Shown piece after piece: positions 1-5,567 of a stretch of 5,567 nt of DNA (position 1 is its first letter; each line of letters begins with the position of its first letter). The position numbers and the translations under genes are program-made. This stretch comes from CAYMTN01 sp964393335 (GTDB taxonomy: Bacteria; Chloroflexota; Anaerolineae; Aggregatilineales; Aggregatilineaceae): positions 1 to 5,567 of the forward strand of contig CAYMTN010000309.1 of NCBI GenBank assembly GCA_964393335.1, read 5' to 3'. The notes under the pieces were generated by a model. It was not told the origin of the DNA. It worked only from the letters and a program-made list of their open reading frames with translations, and ran no database searches.

Positions 1-761
1 CTCGCGGCGACGCGGTTGTGGTGATCGACGCCGACCTGCAGGACCCGCCGGAAGTGATCCTCCAACTGCTCAGCAAATGGCGCGAAGGTTACCAGGTGGT
101 TTATGCCATACGGTCAGAGCGCCAGGGTGAAACGTGGTTCAAGAAGTTCACTGCCAAGCTTTTTTACCGGACGATCTACCGCATCACAGACGTGGACATC
201 CCGGTCGATACGGGTGATTTTCGCCTGATGGACCGGCAGGTTGTGAACGCCGTCAGCACGATGCGCGAGCATAACCGGTTCATCCGGGGCATGACGAGTT
301 GGGTCGGCTTCCGGCAGACGGGTGTGTCTTACGTGCGCCAGGAACGGTTTGCCGGTGAAACCAAGTATCCGCTGCGGAAGATGCTGCGCTTTGCGCTGGA
401 CGCCATCACAGGTTTTTCGTACTTTCCGCTCCAGGTGACGGTCTATGTCAGCCTGATTCTGGCATTAATCGCCGTGCTGGCGGTACCGTTGGTGGCGTTC
501 TTGCGCCTGTCTGGCAGCAATCTACAGTTTGAAGGGCAGGCGACGACCCTGGTTGTCGTGCTGCTGATGAGTTCGTTCCAGTTGTTCTTTTTTTTCATCA
601 TGGGGCAGTACGTGGCGCGTATCCATGATGAGGTGCGCCACCGGCCTCTTTACATCGTTTCCGAGGTGTGGGAAAACACATCTGAGCCGGAGCAATCCGT
701 CGCTGATGGCGCATCCGGCAGGGTTGGGGTACCGTCGGATGGAACGACAAGCGGGTCATAG
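1..761 (+). CDS. Family 2 glycosyltransferase, DPM1/GtrB-like, C-terminal part (5' end outside window)
   Basis: The gene is cut by the window edge; the frame is open from base 3 (R-G-D-A-V-V-V-I-D-A-D), so the GTG at 18 is internal and not a true start. Residue numbers here count that GTG as 1. DADLQDPPE (4-12) is the DXD-type nucleotide-sugar and metal site of GT2 enzymes related to dolichol-phosphate mannose synthase and GtrB. DTGDFRLMDR (64-73), RFIRGM (87-92) and the G-E-T-K-Y-P-L stretch (113-119) are further conserved blocks of that group. Two hydrophobic segments, about 137-164 and 176-198, are the usual pair of membrane helices in the polyprenyl-phosphate branch. A hydrophilic tail of about 30 residues rich in S, G, E and D ends the protein. 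By family knowledge it would move a sugar from a nucleotide donor to an undecaprenyl-phosphate-type lipid at the inner membrane face, for glycan or glycolipid assembly. The sugar cannot be told from sequence. Confidence 0.9.
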   Translation, partial: RGDAVVVIDADLQDPPEVILQLLSKWREGYQVVYAIRSERQGETWFKKFTAKLFYRTIYRITDVDIPVDTGDFRLMDRQVVNAVSTMREHNRFIRGMTSWVGFRQTGVSYVRQERFAGETKYPLRKMLRFALDAITGFSYFPLQVTVYVSLILALIAVLAVPLVAFLRLSGSNLQFEGQATTLVVVLLMSSFQLFFFFIMGQYVARIHDEVRHRPLYIVSEVWENTSEPEQSVADGASGRVGVPSDGTTSGS

Positions 762-770
762 GTATTGGTG

Positions 771-780
771 GAAGGGGTGG
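771..780 (+). promoter_or_regulatory. Ribosome binding site of the 87-residue gene
   Basis: The purine-rich GAAGGGGTGG lies just upstream of the ATG at 785, a workable Shine-Dalgarno distance. It supports this short reading frame being a real translated gene. Confidence 0.55.
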
Positions 781-784
781 CGTC

Positions 785-1048
785 ATGACTGATAATCCCC
801 AACCAACGCGAGCCGACGATTCGGGTGATCTGAACCGTGTACAGGAGTACCGGCGGCTCGTGCTGGAATACGAAGCGTTCGATGAGGAGATCGACGGGCT
901 GCTGGCGCGTCACAACGGCGCGACCGAAAACATGTCCGACGAAGATTTCGAGCGTTATCGCACCCTGGCTCACCGCCGCGATTACGTCTACAACCAGATG
1001 AAAGCTTTGGAACGCGAGATCTTCTGGGACGATGAAGATAACGCGTGA
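785..1048 (+). CDS. Small acidic helical protein of unknown function (87 aa)
   Basis: I do not recognise this family. The start is the ATG at 785, backed by a GA/GG-rich ribosome binding site, and the frame ends at TGA 1046-1048. The first 15 residues are polar and probably disordered. Residues 17-42 and 52-80 look like two amphipathic helices separated by a short turn (H-N-G-A-T-E-N), so a helical hairpin or short coiled coil is likely. The protein is rich in Asp and Glu, offset by several Arg, and ends with an acidic tail (W-D-D-E-D-N-A). There is no signal peptide, membrane segment, cysteine pair or zinc motif. It begins 23 bp after the glycosyltransferase and may share its transcript. A 90-bp gap separates it from the next gene. 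A cytosolic structural or adaptor role is possible but unsupported. The codon choice and the good ribosome binding site make a real gene likely. Confidence 0.7.
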   Translation: MTDNPQPTRADDSGDLNRVQEYRRLVLEYEAFDEEIDGLLARHNGATENMSDEDFERYRTLAHRRDYVYNQMKALEREIFWDDEDNA

Positions 1049-1125
1049 TCGCTGCCTGTTCTGTGGTGTGTAACATCATTTCTGTTCGCATGGCCCGCAG
1101 GGGCTGTTTAGCGCAAACCAACATC

Positions 1126-1130
1126 AGGAG
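1126..1130 (+). promoter_or_regulatory. Ribosome binding site fixing the GTG start of the PLP enzyme gene
   Basis: AGGAG is placed 8 nt before the GTG at 1139. It is the best Shine-Dalgarno match nearby and selects this GTG over later in-frame codons. Confidence 0.7.
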
Positions 1131-1138
1131 TATCCACT

Positions 1139-2548
1139 GTGTCAGAAAGAAAACTAATCACCGGCCCGACGTTTGAAGAAATGCTGCACCCGCATTTGAT
1201 TGATCCTGCGATACGGGCCAAAGCGGCTGAAGCCAGGACGGCTGATCCGCTGAATTCGATCAACCTGTTCAACATTACGTGGCGCGACCTGAACAACAAG
1301 ATTCAGTATATTGTGCTGCCGCCCGAATTGACCGGGGTCGAAACCCCTATCGCGCTGCTGACGAGCATTCACTTCCCGACGCGCAGCCACAAAGTCGGCG
1401 CGACGTACTCGGTGCTGATCGAAAAAGAGTTGTTTGGCGACGTCGATCCCTGGAAACACACGCTGATCTGGCCTTCGACGGGCAACTACGGGATCGGCGG
1501 TGCCTATGTGGCCGGGCGTATGGGCTGCAAGAGCATCGTGATTCTGCCCGAAGAAATGAGCCAGGAACGCTTCGACATGATCGAGGAATACGGCGCTCAG
1601 GTCATCAAAACGGCGGGCTGTGAAAGCAACGTCAAAGAGATTTATGACAAAGTCAAGGAGTTGATGACCTCTGATCCCAACATGCGCAGCATGAACCAGT
1701 TCGAGGTGATGGGGAACTACCGCTTCCACTACTACGTGACCGGGAACACCGTCATCGACCTGGCGCGCGAACTCGCGGAGCAGGGGATCGGCAGCGGCAA
1801 AGTGTCGGCGTATGTATCTTCGATGGGCAGCGCGGGCACCATCGCTGCCGGTGACCGGCTCAAGCAAGAATGGTACGACCACAAGATCGTCGGCCTGGAG
1901 CCGATTCAGTGCCCGACGCTGGCGCTGAATGGTTATGGCGGGCATGACATCCAGGGTATCGGCGACAAACACGCGACCTGGATTCACAATGTTAACAACA
2001 TGGACGCGATCATGCTTATCGACGACGTGGAAACCAAGCTGGGTTTGCAGCTCTTCGCCGATGAAGGCGGCCTCAAAGCGCTGGTCGACCGGATCGGCGT
2101 ACCGCAGGCGACGGTCGATTACCTGAAGACGCGTGTCGGCATCAGCAGTATCTGCAACATCTTCGGCGCGATCAAAACGGCCAAGTACTACGGATTGGGC
2201 AAGGACGACCTCGTCGTCACGGTGGCAACCGATGGCCTGGACCGTTACGGCAGCGTGATGGACGCCATGCGCCGTGACTACGGCGTAGTGGACGAGGTCG
2301 AAGCAGTGGCGCGGGTCCGCAGCCTGTTTCACGGTCTGCGTACTGACAACATCTGGGGTGGCGACATGGATAACCGCGCCCGCTGGCACAACCTGAAATA
2401 CTACACCTGGGTCGAGCAGCAGGGGAAGACGGTCGAGGAACTCGACGCCCAAAAAGACCCGGCCTGGTGGGAAGCGGAACAGCAGCGCGTCAAAGAGATT
2501 GATGCCAGGCTGCTTGAGTATCGTCAGGCACAAAAAGCCAAGGCGTAG
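1139..2548 (+). CDS. Fold-type II PLP-dependent enzyme (cysteine synthase / tryptophan synthase beta superfamily), substrate unknown
   Basis: The protein has 469 residues and starts at a GTG with AGGAG 8 nt upstream. It has the order of motifs expected of fold-type II PLP enzymes. S-H-K-V-G-A-T-Y (83-90) supplies the likely Schiff-base lysine K85, and S-T-G-N-Y-G-I-G (113-120) is the substrate-carboxylate loop. V-I-L-P-E-E-M-S-Q-E-R (134-144) followed by E-Y-G-A-Q-V (150-155) is the usual helix and strand that follow. S-M-G-S-A-G-T (228-234) matches the glycine-rich phosphate-binding loop. The polar stretch around V-A-T-D-G-L-D (362-368) probably lies near the pyridine nitrogen. The family catalyses beta- or gamma-replacement or elimination on amino acids such as serine, cysteine, threonine or diaminopropionate. 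This member is longer than cysteine synthase (about 300 residues), with a long N-terminal lead and a Trp-rich, charged C-terminal extension (about 400-469). No signal peptide is seen, so it is probably cytosolic. It is the first gene of the compact run containing ssnA. It does not closely resemble YgeX diaminopropionate ammonia-lyase as I recall it, so no specific reaction is assigned. Confidence 0.88.
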   Translation: MSERKLITGPTFEEMLHPHLIDPAIRAKAAEARTADPLNSINLFNITWRDLNNKIQYIVLPPELTGVETPIALLTSIHFPTRSHKVGATYSVLIEKELFGDVDPWKHTLIWPSTGNYGIGGAYVAGRMGCKSIVILPEEMSQERFDMIEEYGAQVIKTAGCESNVKEIYDKVKELMTSDPNMRSMNQFEVMGNYRFHYYVTGNTVIDLARELAEQGIGSGKVSAYVSSMGSAGTIAAGDRLKQEWYDHKIVGLEPIQCPTLALNGYGGHDIQGIGDKHATWIHNVNNMDAIMLIDDVETKLGLQLFADEGGLKALVDRIGVPQATVDYLKTRVGISSICNIFGAIKTAKYYGLGKDDLVVTVATDGLDRYGSVMDAMRRDYGVVDEVEAVARVRSLFHGLRTDNIWGGDMDNRARWHNLKYYTWVEQQGKTVEELDAQKDPAWWEAEQQRVKEIDARLLEYRQAQKAKA

Positions 2549-2551
2549 GGA
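2547..2551 (+). promoter_or_regulatory. Ribosome binding site overlapping the preceding stop codon
   Basis: AGGGA overlaps the last two bases of the PLP gene's TAG and sits 7 nt before GTG 2559. It points to that GTG, rather than the ATG codons at 2499 and 2502 inside the PLP gene, and suggests translational coupling. Confidence 0.5.
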
Positions 2552-2558
2552 ATGGCGC

Positions 2559-3245
2559 GTGTATCCTGAGGATCGTGTCCTGGTTGGCGTGATCAACCGC
2601 AAGCGCGACTTTGATAAGGCGCAGTACGAGCACTGGTATCGCGTGCCCGAAGGACGCGCTCCGAAGGGTATTCACGCGGAGTATATCGCGTTTTTTCTCA
2701 GCAGGGCGTTCAGGGAACTGAACGGCGGGATTCACTACTTTGCACGGCGTACGGGGATCGAGTTGGTGCACCGCCGGGATTTGCTGCCGGAGGAACCCAC
2801 CCATCCCCGCGCCTGTGCTCGCTACTACAAGCTCCAGCTTGGCGAGTTGCGGCGCAAGACCCCGCCGATCCTGAACCCGACCAAACGCTCGATCACGTTC
2901 ATCTACACGACTTGGGACCGCTTCTCGCAGGCAGCCGTGATTGCGGACCTGTACAGCGAAGCCGACCGGTTTGTGGACCGTGTGTATCATGCGCTGGAGC
3001 AGTCCGGCGTCGCGTCGGAACGGGTGTGGGAGGCGTCACGGGCCAGCGAAGACGGCGGCGCACAACTGCGCATCGTGTGCGAAGATGGCACGGTCATCGC
3101 ATCGACGGCGGCGCGTGGCGAGCGGGTGATCGCCTTGAACCCGGACCGGTCGCCTGAAGCCGTGCGGGTCAGTGTCAAGGCGATTCTAGACGCAATTAAA
3201 CAGTGTGGCGGCCCGTTGATGGTCAACGTGCCGCTCGAAGAGTGA
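2559..3245 (+). CDS. Uncharacterised 228-residue protein, possibly with a degenerate endonuclease-like C-terminal domain
   Basis: The frame is open further upstream, to an ATG at 2499, but that would overlap the PLP gene by 50 bp. The upstream residues are basic and look like out-of-frame translation. The GTG at 2559 with AGGGA before it is preferred. The N-terminal region (5-125) has a recurring pattern: V-L-V-G-V-I-N-R (7-14), E-H-W-Y-R-V-P (24-30), A-E-Y-I-A-F-F (40-46), R-R-D-L-L-P-E-E-P (72-80), Y-Y-K-L-Q-L-G (89-95), I-T-F-I-Y-T-T (112-118). This resembles an unnamed domain I recall from Chloroflexota proteins, sometimes ahead of a DUF559-type nuclease region. The C-terminal part (136-218) has the helix, strand and helix layout of such a domain, but I cannot identify a PD-(D/E)XK catalytic set. 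It would therefore be inactive or unrelated. No signal peptide or membrane helix is visible. The gene sits 10 bp after the PLP gene and 8 bp before ssnA. Its function is unknown. Confidence 0.78.
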   Translation: MYPEDRVLVGVINRKRDFDKAQYEHWYRVPEGRAPKGIHAEYIAFFLSRAFRELNGGIHYFARRTGIELVHRRDLLPEEPTHPRACARYYKLQLGELRRKTPPILNPTKRSITFIYTTWDRFSQAAVIADLYSEADRFVDRVYHALEQSGVASERVWEASRASEDGGAQLRIVCEDGTVIASTAARGERVIALNPDRSPEAVRVSVKAILDAIKQCGGPLMVNVPLEE

Positions 3246-3253
3246 AGAGACTT

Positions 3254-4615
3254 ATGGCCTTGTTAATTACACATGCAACACTTGTCACTTGGGGCGACTC
3301 CACCGACGTGATCGAAGATGGGGCGCTGCTGATCGAGGGCGGCGTCATCCGTGCGGTGGGGCCGTCATCCGACCTGCTGGCGCAGCACCCTGACGCCGAG
3401 CGGCTGGATGCACACGGCCAGTTGGCGATGCCGGGCGGCATTTGCGCCCACACGCATTTTTACGGGGCCTATGCACGCGGCCTGGCGATTCCCGGTCCGG
3501 GTCCGAAGAACTTCCCGGAGATTCTACAGCGCCTATGGTGGCCGCTTGATAAATCGCTGGATGAAGAATCCGTGCGTTTTAGCGCGTTGGTGTGCCTGGT
3601 GGATGCGGTCAAGCACGGCACGACGACGCTGATCGACCACCATGCCAGCCCGAATTTCATTGACAGGAGCCTGGATGTGATCGCCGGGGCGGTTGAACAG
3701 GCCGGGCTGCGGGCGGTATTGTGTTATGAGGTGACCGACCGCGACGGGCCGGAAAAAGCCCAGGCCGGGATCGCGGAGAACGTGCGGTTTCTGCGTGCGG
3801 CCAAAGATCGCCCGTTGGTGTCGGCCACTTTTGGGCTGCATGCCGGGCTGACGCTGTCCGACGAAACGCTGCGTGAGTGCGTGCAAGCAGCAGACGGGCT
3901 GGATACCGGTTTTCATATCCACGTGGCCGAGCATGAAGCCGACGAGGAAGACAGCCTGAAAAAATCCGGTGAGCGTATTGTTCCCCGGCTGAACCGGTTG
4001 GGTATCCTGGGGCCGAAGACGATTGTCGCACATGCCGTTCACATCGATGACGCGGAACGCGCCATGCTGCGCGAAACCGGCACGTGGGTATCGCACCAAC
4101 CGCGCTCGAACATGAATAACGCCGTCGGGGCCGCTGCGTTGGATACGATGCTGGCGGAAGGTATGCCGGTCGCGCTGGGTAACGACGGATTCAGCAACAA
4201 TATGTGGGCGGAATGGAAAGCGGCATACCTGCTGCACAAGGTCGTAAACCGCGACCCGCGCCGGGCGCAGGGTGATGCGATAGCACGTATGGCGACGGTG
4301 CATAATGCACGGCTGGCCGAGACGTTTTTCCCCGGCCAGCGGATCGGCGAATTGGTGCCGGGCGCTGCGGCGGACGTGGTCCTGGTGGACTATCACCCCT
4401 TCACGCCGCTGACGGCGGGTAACCTGCCCTGGCATGTTATTTTCGGGTTCGAGGCGTCGATGGTCACTACGACCATTGCTGCCGGGCGGATTCTTATGCG
4501 TGATCGCCAGCTTCTGACGCTGGACGACGCCGAGATCGCGGCGGCAGCGCGCGCCTACGCGCCCAAAGTGTGGGAGCGTTATGAGCGTTTCGCCAGACGG
4601 ACGCTTGAGGGATAA
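3254..4615 (+). CDS. ssnA: SsnA-like metal-dependent amidohydrolase / deaminase
   Basis: The protein has 453 residues. The ATG at 3254 follows a purine-rich GAAGAGA and lies 8 bp after the upstream stop. A longer in-frame start at 3203 would overlap that gene and add 17 atypical residues. The fold is an amidohydrolase TIM barrel with a split beta-sandwich formed from both termini. Expected metal and catalytic residues are all present: H66-T-H68 (in C-A-H-T-H-F-Y), H223 and E226 (H-I-H-V-A-E), H260 (I-V-A-H-A-V-H) and D311 (G-N-D-G-F-S-N-N). W-W-P-L-D-K-S-L-D-E-E (95-105) and I-D-H-H-A-S-P (127-133) closely match what I recall of Escherichia coli SsnA, which favours this assignment over the MTA/SAH or guanine deaminase branches. 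The family hydrolyses C-N bonds, and ssnA genes are known from clusters for selenium-linked hydroxylases and anaerobic purine breakdown. The exact substrate is unproven. It is cytosolic, with no signal peptide. Here it stands between an unknown protein and F420 genes, with no selenium gene in view. Confidence 0.88.
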   Translation: MALLITHATLVTWGDSTDVIEDGALLIEGGVIRAVGPSSDLLAQHPDAERLDAHGQLAMPGGICAHTHFYGAYARGLAIPGPGPKNFPEILQRLWWPLDKSLDEESVRFSALVCLVDAVKHGTTTLIDHHASPNFIDRSLDVIAGAVEQAGLRAVLCYEVTDRDGPEKAQAGIAENVRFLRAAKDRPLVSATFGLHAGLTLSDETLRECVQAADGLDTGFHIHVAEHEADEEDSLKKSGERIVPRLNRLGILGPKTIVAHAVHIDDAERAMLRETGTWVSHQPRSNMNNAVGAAALDTMLAEGMPVALGNDGFSNNMWAEWKAAYLLHKVVNRDPRRAQGDAIARMATVHNARLAETFFPGQRIGELVPGAAADVVLVDYHPFTPLTAGNLPWHVIFGFEASMVTTTIAAGRILMRDRQLLTLDDAEIAAAARAYAPKVWERYERFARRTLEG

Positions 4616-4624
4616 GGGAGGAGA
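4616..4624 (+). promoter_or_regulatory. Strong ribosome binding site supporting a TTG start
   Basis: GGGAGGAGA follows directly after the ssnA stop codon, and its GGAGG core is 8 nt before TTG 4630. This decides in favour of the TTG over the ATG at 4651, which has only a weak GAAAG upstream. Confidence 0.75.
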
Positions 4625-4629
4625 GACTA

Positions 4630-5304
4630 TTGGCAAACGATCCGAAAGTGATGACTGTGGCCGTATTGGGCGGCACGGGAAAAGAAGGCTCCGGGTTGGT
4701 GCTGCGCTGGGCGGAGAGCGGCTACCGTGTGTTGATCGGTTCGCGTGATGCGGACCGGGCCGCACAAAAGGCGGATGAGCTGAACGCCCAGTTGGGCGAA
4801 GACGTGATTCGCGGGTTGAGCAATGTTGATGCGGCGGCACAGGCCGATCTGGTCGTGTTGAGCGTGCCATATTCCGCGCATCACGCGATCCTCGAATCGA
4901 TCGCGGATGTCGTACAGGGCAAGATTGTGGTCGACGTGGCGGTTCCCCTGCAACCGCCAGCGATCCGCCAGGTATTTGTTCCTGAGGGCAAATCCGCCAG
5001 CCTGGAGGCACAAGCTCTGTTAGGGGAGGGAGTGCGCGTGGTGGCGGCCTTTCAGAATGTCAGCGCCGCCCATCTGCAAAACCTCAAGCATATCGTGAAC
5101 TGTGACGTGCTGGTGTGCGGCGATGATGACGAGGCCAAAGCCGAGGTTTTCCCGCTCATCGAAGCGATCGCGGGCATGCGTGCCATCGATGCCGGGCCGC
5201 TGGCAAACGCAGTCGCGGTTGAGGCTTTGACGCCGGTGCTGCTGCATATCAACAAGCGATACAAAGTGGCGGGCGCTGGCATTCGCATTACCGGCCTGGA
5301 ATAA
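4630..5304 (+). CDS. npdG: NADPH-dependent F420 reductase (F420H2:NADP+ oxidoreductase)
   Basis: The protein has 224 residues, close to the usual length of the family. It transfers hydride between reduced coenzyme F420 and NADP+ in the cytosol; in bacteria this usually supplies F420H2 from NADPH. The N-terminal Rossmann motif V-A-V-L-G-G-T-G-K-E-G (10-20) binds the dinucleotide, and G-S-R-D (37-40) after the second strand fits recognition of the NADP 2'-phosphate. C-terminal blocks V-C-G-D-D-D-E-A-K (162-170), D-A-G-P-L (187-191) and E-A-L-T-P (198-202) match what I recall of archaeal Fno. The middle segment A-F-Q-N-V-S-A-A (140-147) is where archaeal Fno has the histidine-containing T-I-P-A-A; here it reads Q-N-V-S. 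The TTG start is chosen for the strong GGAGG site; an ATG start at 4651 would leave 217 residues and still keep the Rossmann motif. It lies 14 bp after ssnA and 2 bp before cofE, consistent with an F420 role. Confidence 0.92.
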   Translation: MANDPKVMTVAVLGGTGKEGSGLVLRWAESGYRVLIGSRDADRAAQKADELNAQLGEDVIRGLSNVDAAAQADLVVLSVPYSAHHAILESIADVVQGKIVVDVAVPLQPPAIRQVFVPEGKSASLEAQALLGEGVRVVAAFQNVSAAHLQNLKHIVNCDVLVCGDDDEAKAEVFPLIEAIAGMRAIDAGPLANAVAVEALTPVLLHINKRYKVAGAGIRITGLE

Positions 5305-5306
5305 CC

Positions 5307-5567
5307 GTGCAGACTCGTCCGCAACTCACGCAATTGACCCTGGTCGCGCTGCCGGGGATACCCCACGTTCAGCCGGGTGATGATCTGACCCGGCTGATCG
5401 TCGCCAGCCTGGAACAAGCCGGGCTGGCACTCGAAGCGGGTGACATCCTGGTGATCACGTCGAAGCTTGTCTCTAAGGTCGAAGGTCGTTTTGTCGATCT
5501 GCGAACGGTGACGCCGTCGCAGCGTGCGGTGGAGGTTGCGCGCTCGACGCGTAAGGACCCCCGACTG
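5307..5567 (+). CDS. cofE: Coenzyme F420-0:L-glutamate ligase, N-terminal part (3' end outside window)
   Basis: The window ends after 87 codons of this gene, which starts at GTG 5307, two bases after the npdG stop. It has no clear ribosome binding site of its own, so coupled translation is likely. The visible N-terminus matches the CofE/FbiB family well. L-P-G-I-P-H-V-Q-P-G-D-D-L (15-27) is the family opening. G-D-I-L-V-I-T-S-K-L-V-S-K-V-E-G-R (47-63) is the strand and lysine-containing loop of the nucleotide-binding region. R-S-T-R-K-D-P-R-L (79-87) is the start of the helix before the next conserved block. The enzyme uses GTP to add L-glutamate to F420-0, giving F420-1 and then longer tails. 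Whether this is a stand-alone CofE or a two-domain FbiB with a C-terminal nitroreductase-like domain cannot be seen because the gene is cut. Its neighbour npdG uses the finished cofactor. Confidence 0.9.
   Translation, partial: MQTRPQLTQLTLVALPGIPHVQPGDDLTRLIVASLEQAGLALEAGDILVITSKLVSKVEGRFVDLRTVTPSQRAVEVARSTRKDPRL

Noticed and set aside
1049..1138. Possible promoter or terminator in the 90-bp gap before the PLP gene
   Set aside because: A TAACAT at 1071 resembles a -10 box but no -35 box is found at the right distance. A GCCC/GGGC inverted repeat at 1093-1104 has only a 4-bp stem and no T run. A promoter here is plausible from gene layout only.
1139..2548. The PLP enzyme as YgeX diaminopropionate ammonia-lyase, completing an enterobacterial-style ygeX-ssnA purine cluster
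   Set aside because: The regions around the PLP lysine and phosphate loop and the C-terminus do not match YgeX as I recall it, and no ygeW/ygeY-like genes are present.
2552..2569. Tiny frame starting at ATG 2552, just before the 228-residue gene
   Set aside because: It stops after five codons in another frame. The GTG at 2559 lies in the long open frame and is better placed relative to AGGGA.
1154..2602. A long open frame of 482 codons on the minus strand opposite the PLP gene
   Set aside because: It is an antisense shadow of a GC-rich gene. Its translation is rich in R, H, V, D and Q with no recognisable domain, while the + strand frame has clear PLP-enzyme motifs.
3254..4615. The amidohydrolase as a 5'-deoxyadenosine (MTA/SAH-type) deaminase cleaning up after the radical SAM step of F420 synthesis
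   Set aside because: The F420 neighbours make this attractive, but the segment after H-T-H and the W-W-P-L-D and D-H-H-A-S-P blocks follow SsnA, not the MTA/SAH deaminase pattern as I know it.
3533..5011. A 492-codon open frame on the minus strand opposite ssnA and npdG
   Set aside because: It crosses two well-supported + strand genes, has low-complexity R/P/S/H composition and no recognisable motif.

Overview
The window looks like a bacterial chromosome segment of moderately high GC content with densely packed genes, all read on the + strand. A lineage with coenzyme F420, most likely Chloroflexota (an Anaerolineae-like relative), fits best. The reasons are the adjacent npdG-like and cofE-like genes, an SsnA-type amidohydrolase, and a 228-residue protein whose style recalls families I associate with Chloroflexota. 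The taxon is an inference; no rRNA or marker gene is present.

Layout. Bases 1-761 hold the 3' part of a DPM1/GtrB-like family 2 glycosyltransferase with two C-terminal membrane segments. A small acidic, probably all-helical protein of 87 residues follows 23 bp later (785-1048). After a 90-bp gap comes a compact five-gene run. It comprises a fold-type II PLP enzyme (1139-2548), an unrecognised 228-residue protein with a possible degenerate nuclease-like C-terminus (2559-3245), an SsnA-like metal-dependent amidohydrolase (3254-4615), an NADPH:F420 reductase (4630-5304), and the 5' end of coenzyme F420-0:L-glutamate ligase (5307 to the window edge). The gaps are 10, 8, 14 and 2 bp, so co-transcription is likely.

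How the genes may work together. The last two genes have a clear shared theme: CofE adds glutamate to F420-0 to make the active cofactor, and the npdG product exchanges hydride between F420 and NADP. The PLP enzyme and the SsnA homologue look like catabolic or salvage enzymes acting on small nitrogenous compounds. SsnA family members are known from selenium-linked and anaerobic purine-degradation clusters, where a different PLP lyase (YgeX) is a neighbour. Their placement next to F420 genes is the most interesting feature of the window. Whether it is functional or just a shared transcript cannot be decided from this sequence. No RNA genes, mobile elements, CRISPR arrays or convincing terminators were found.
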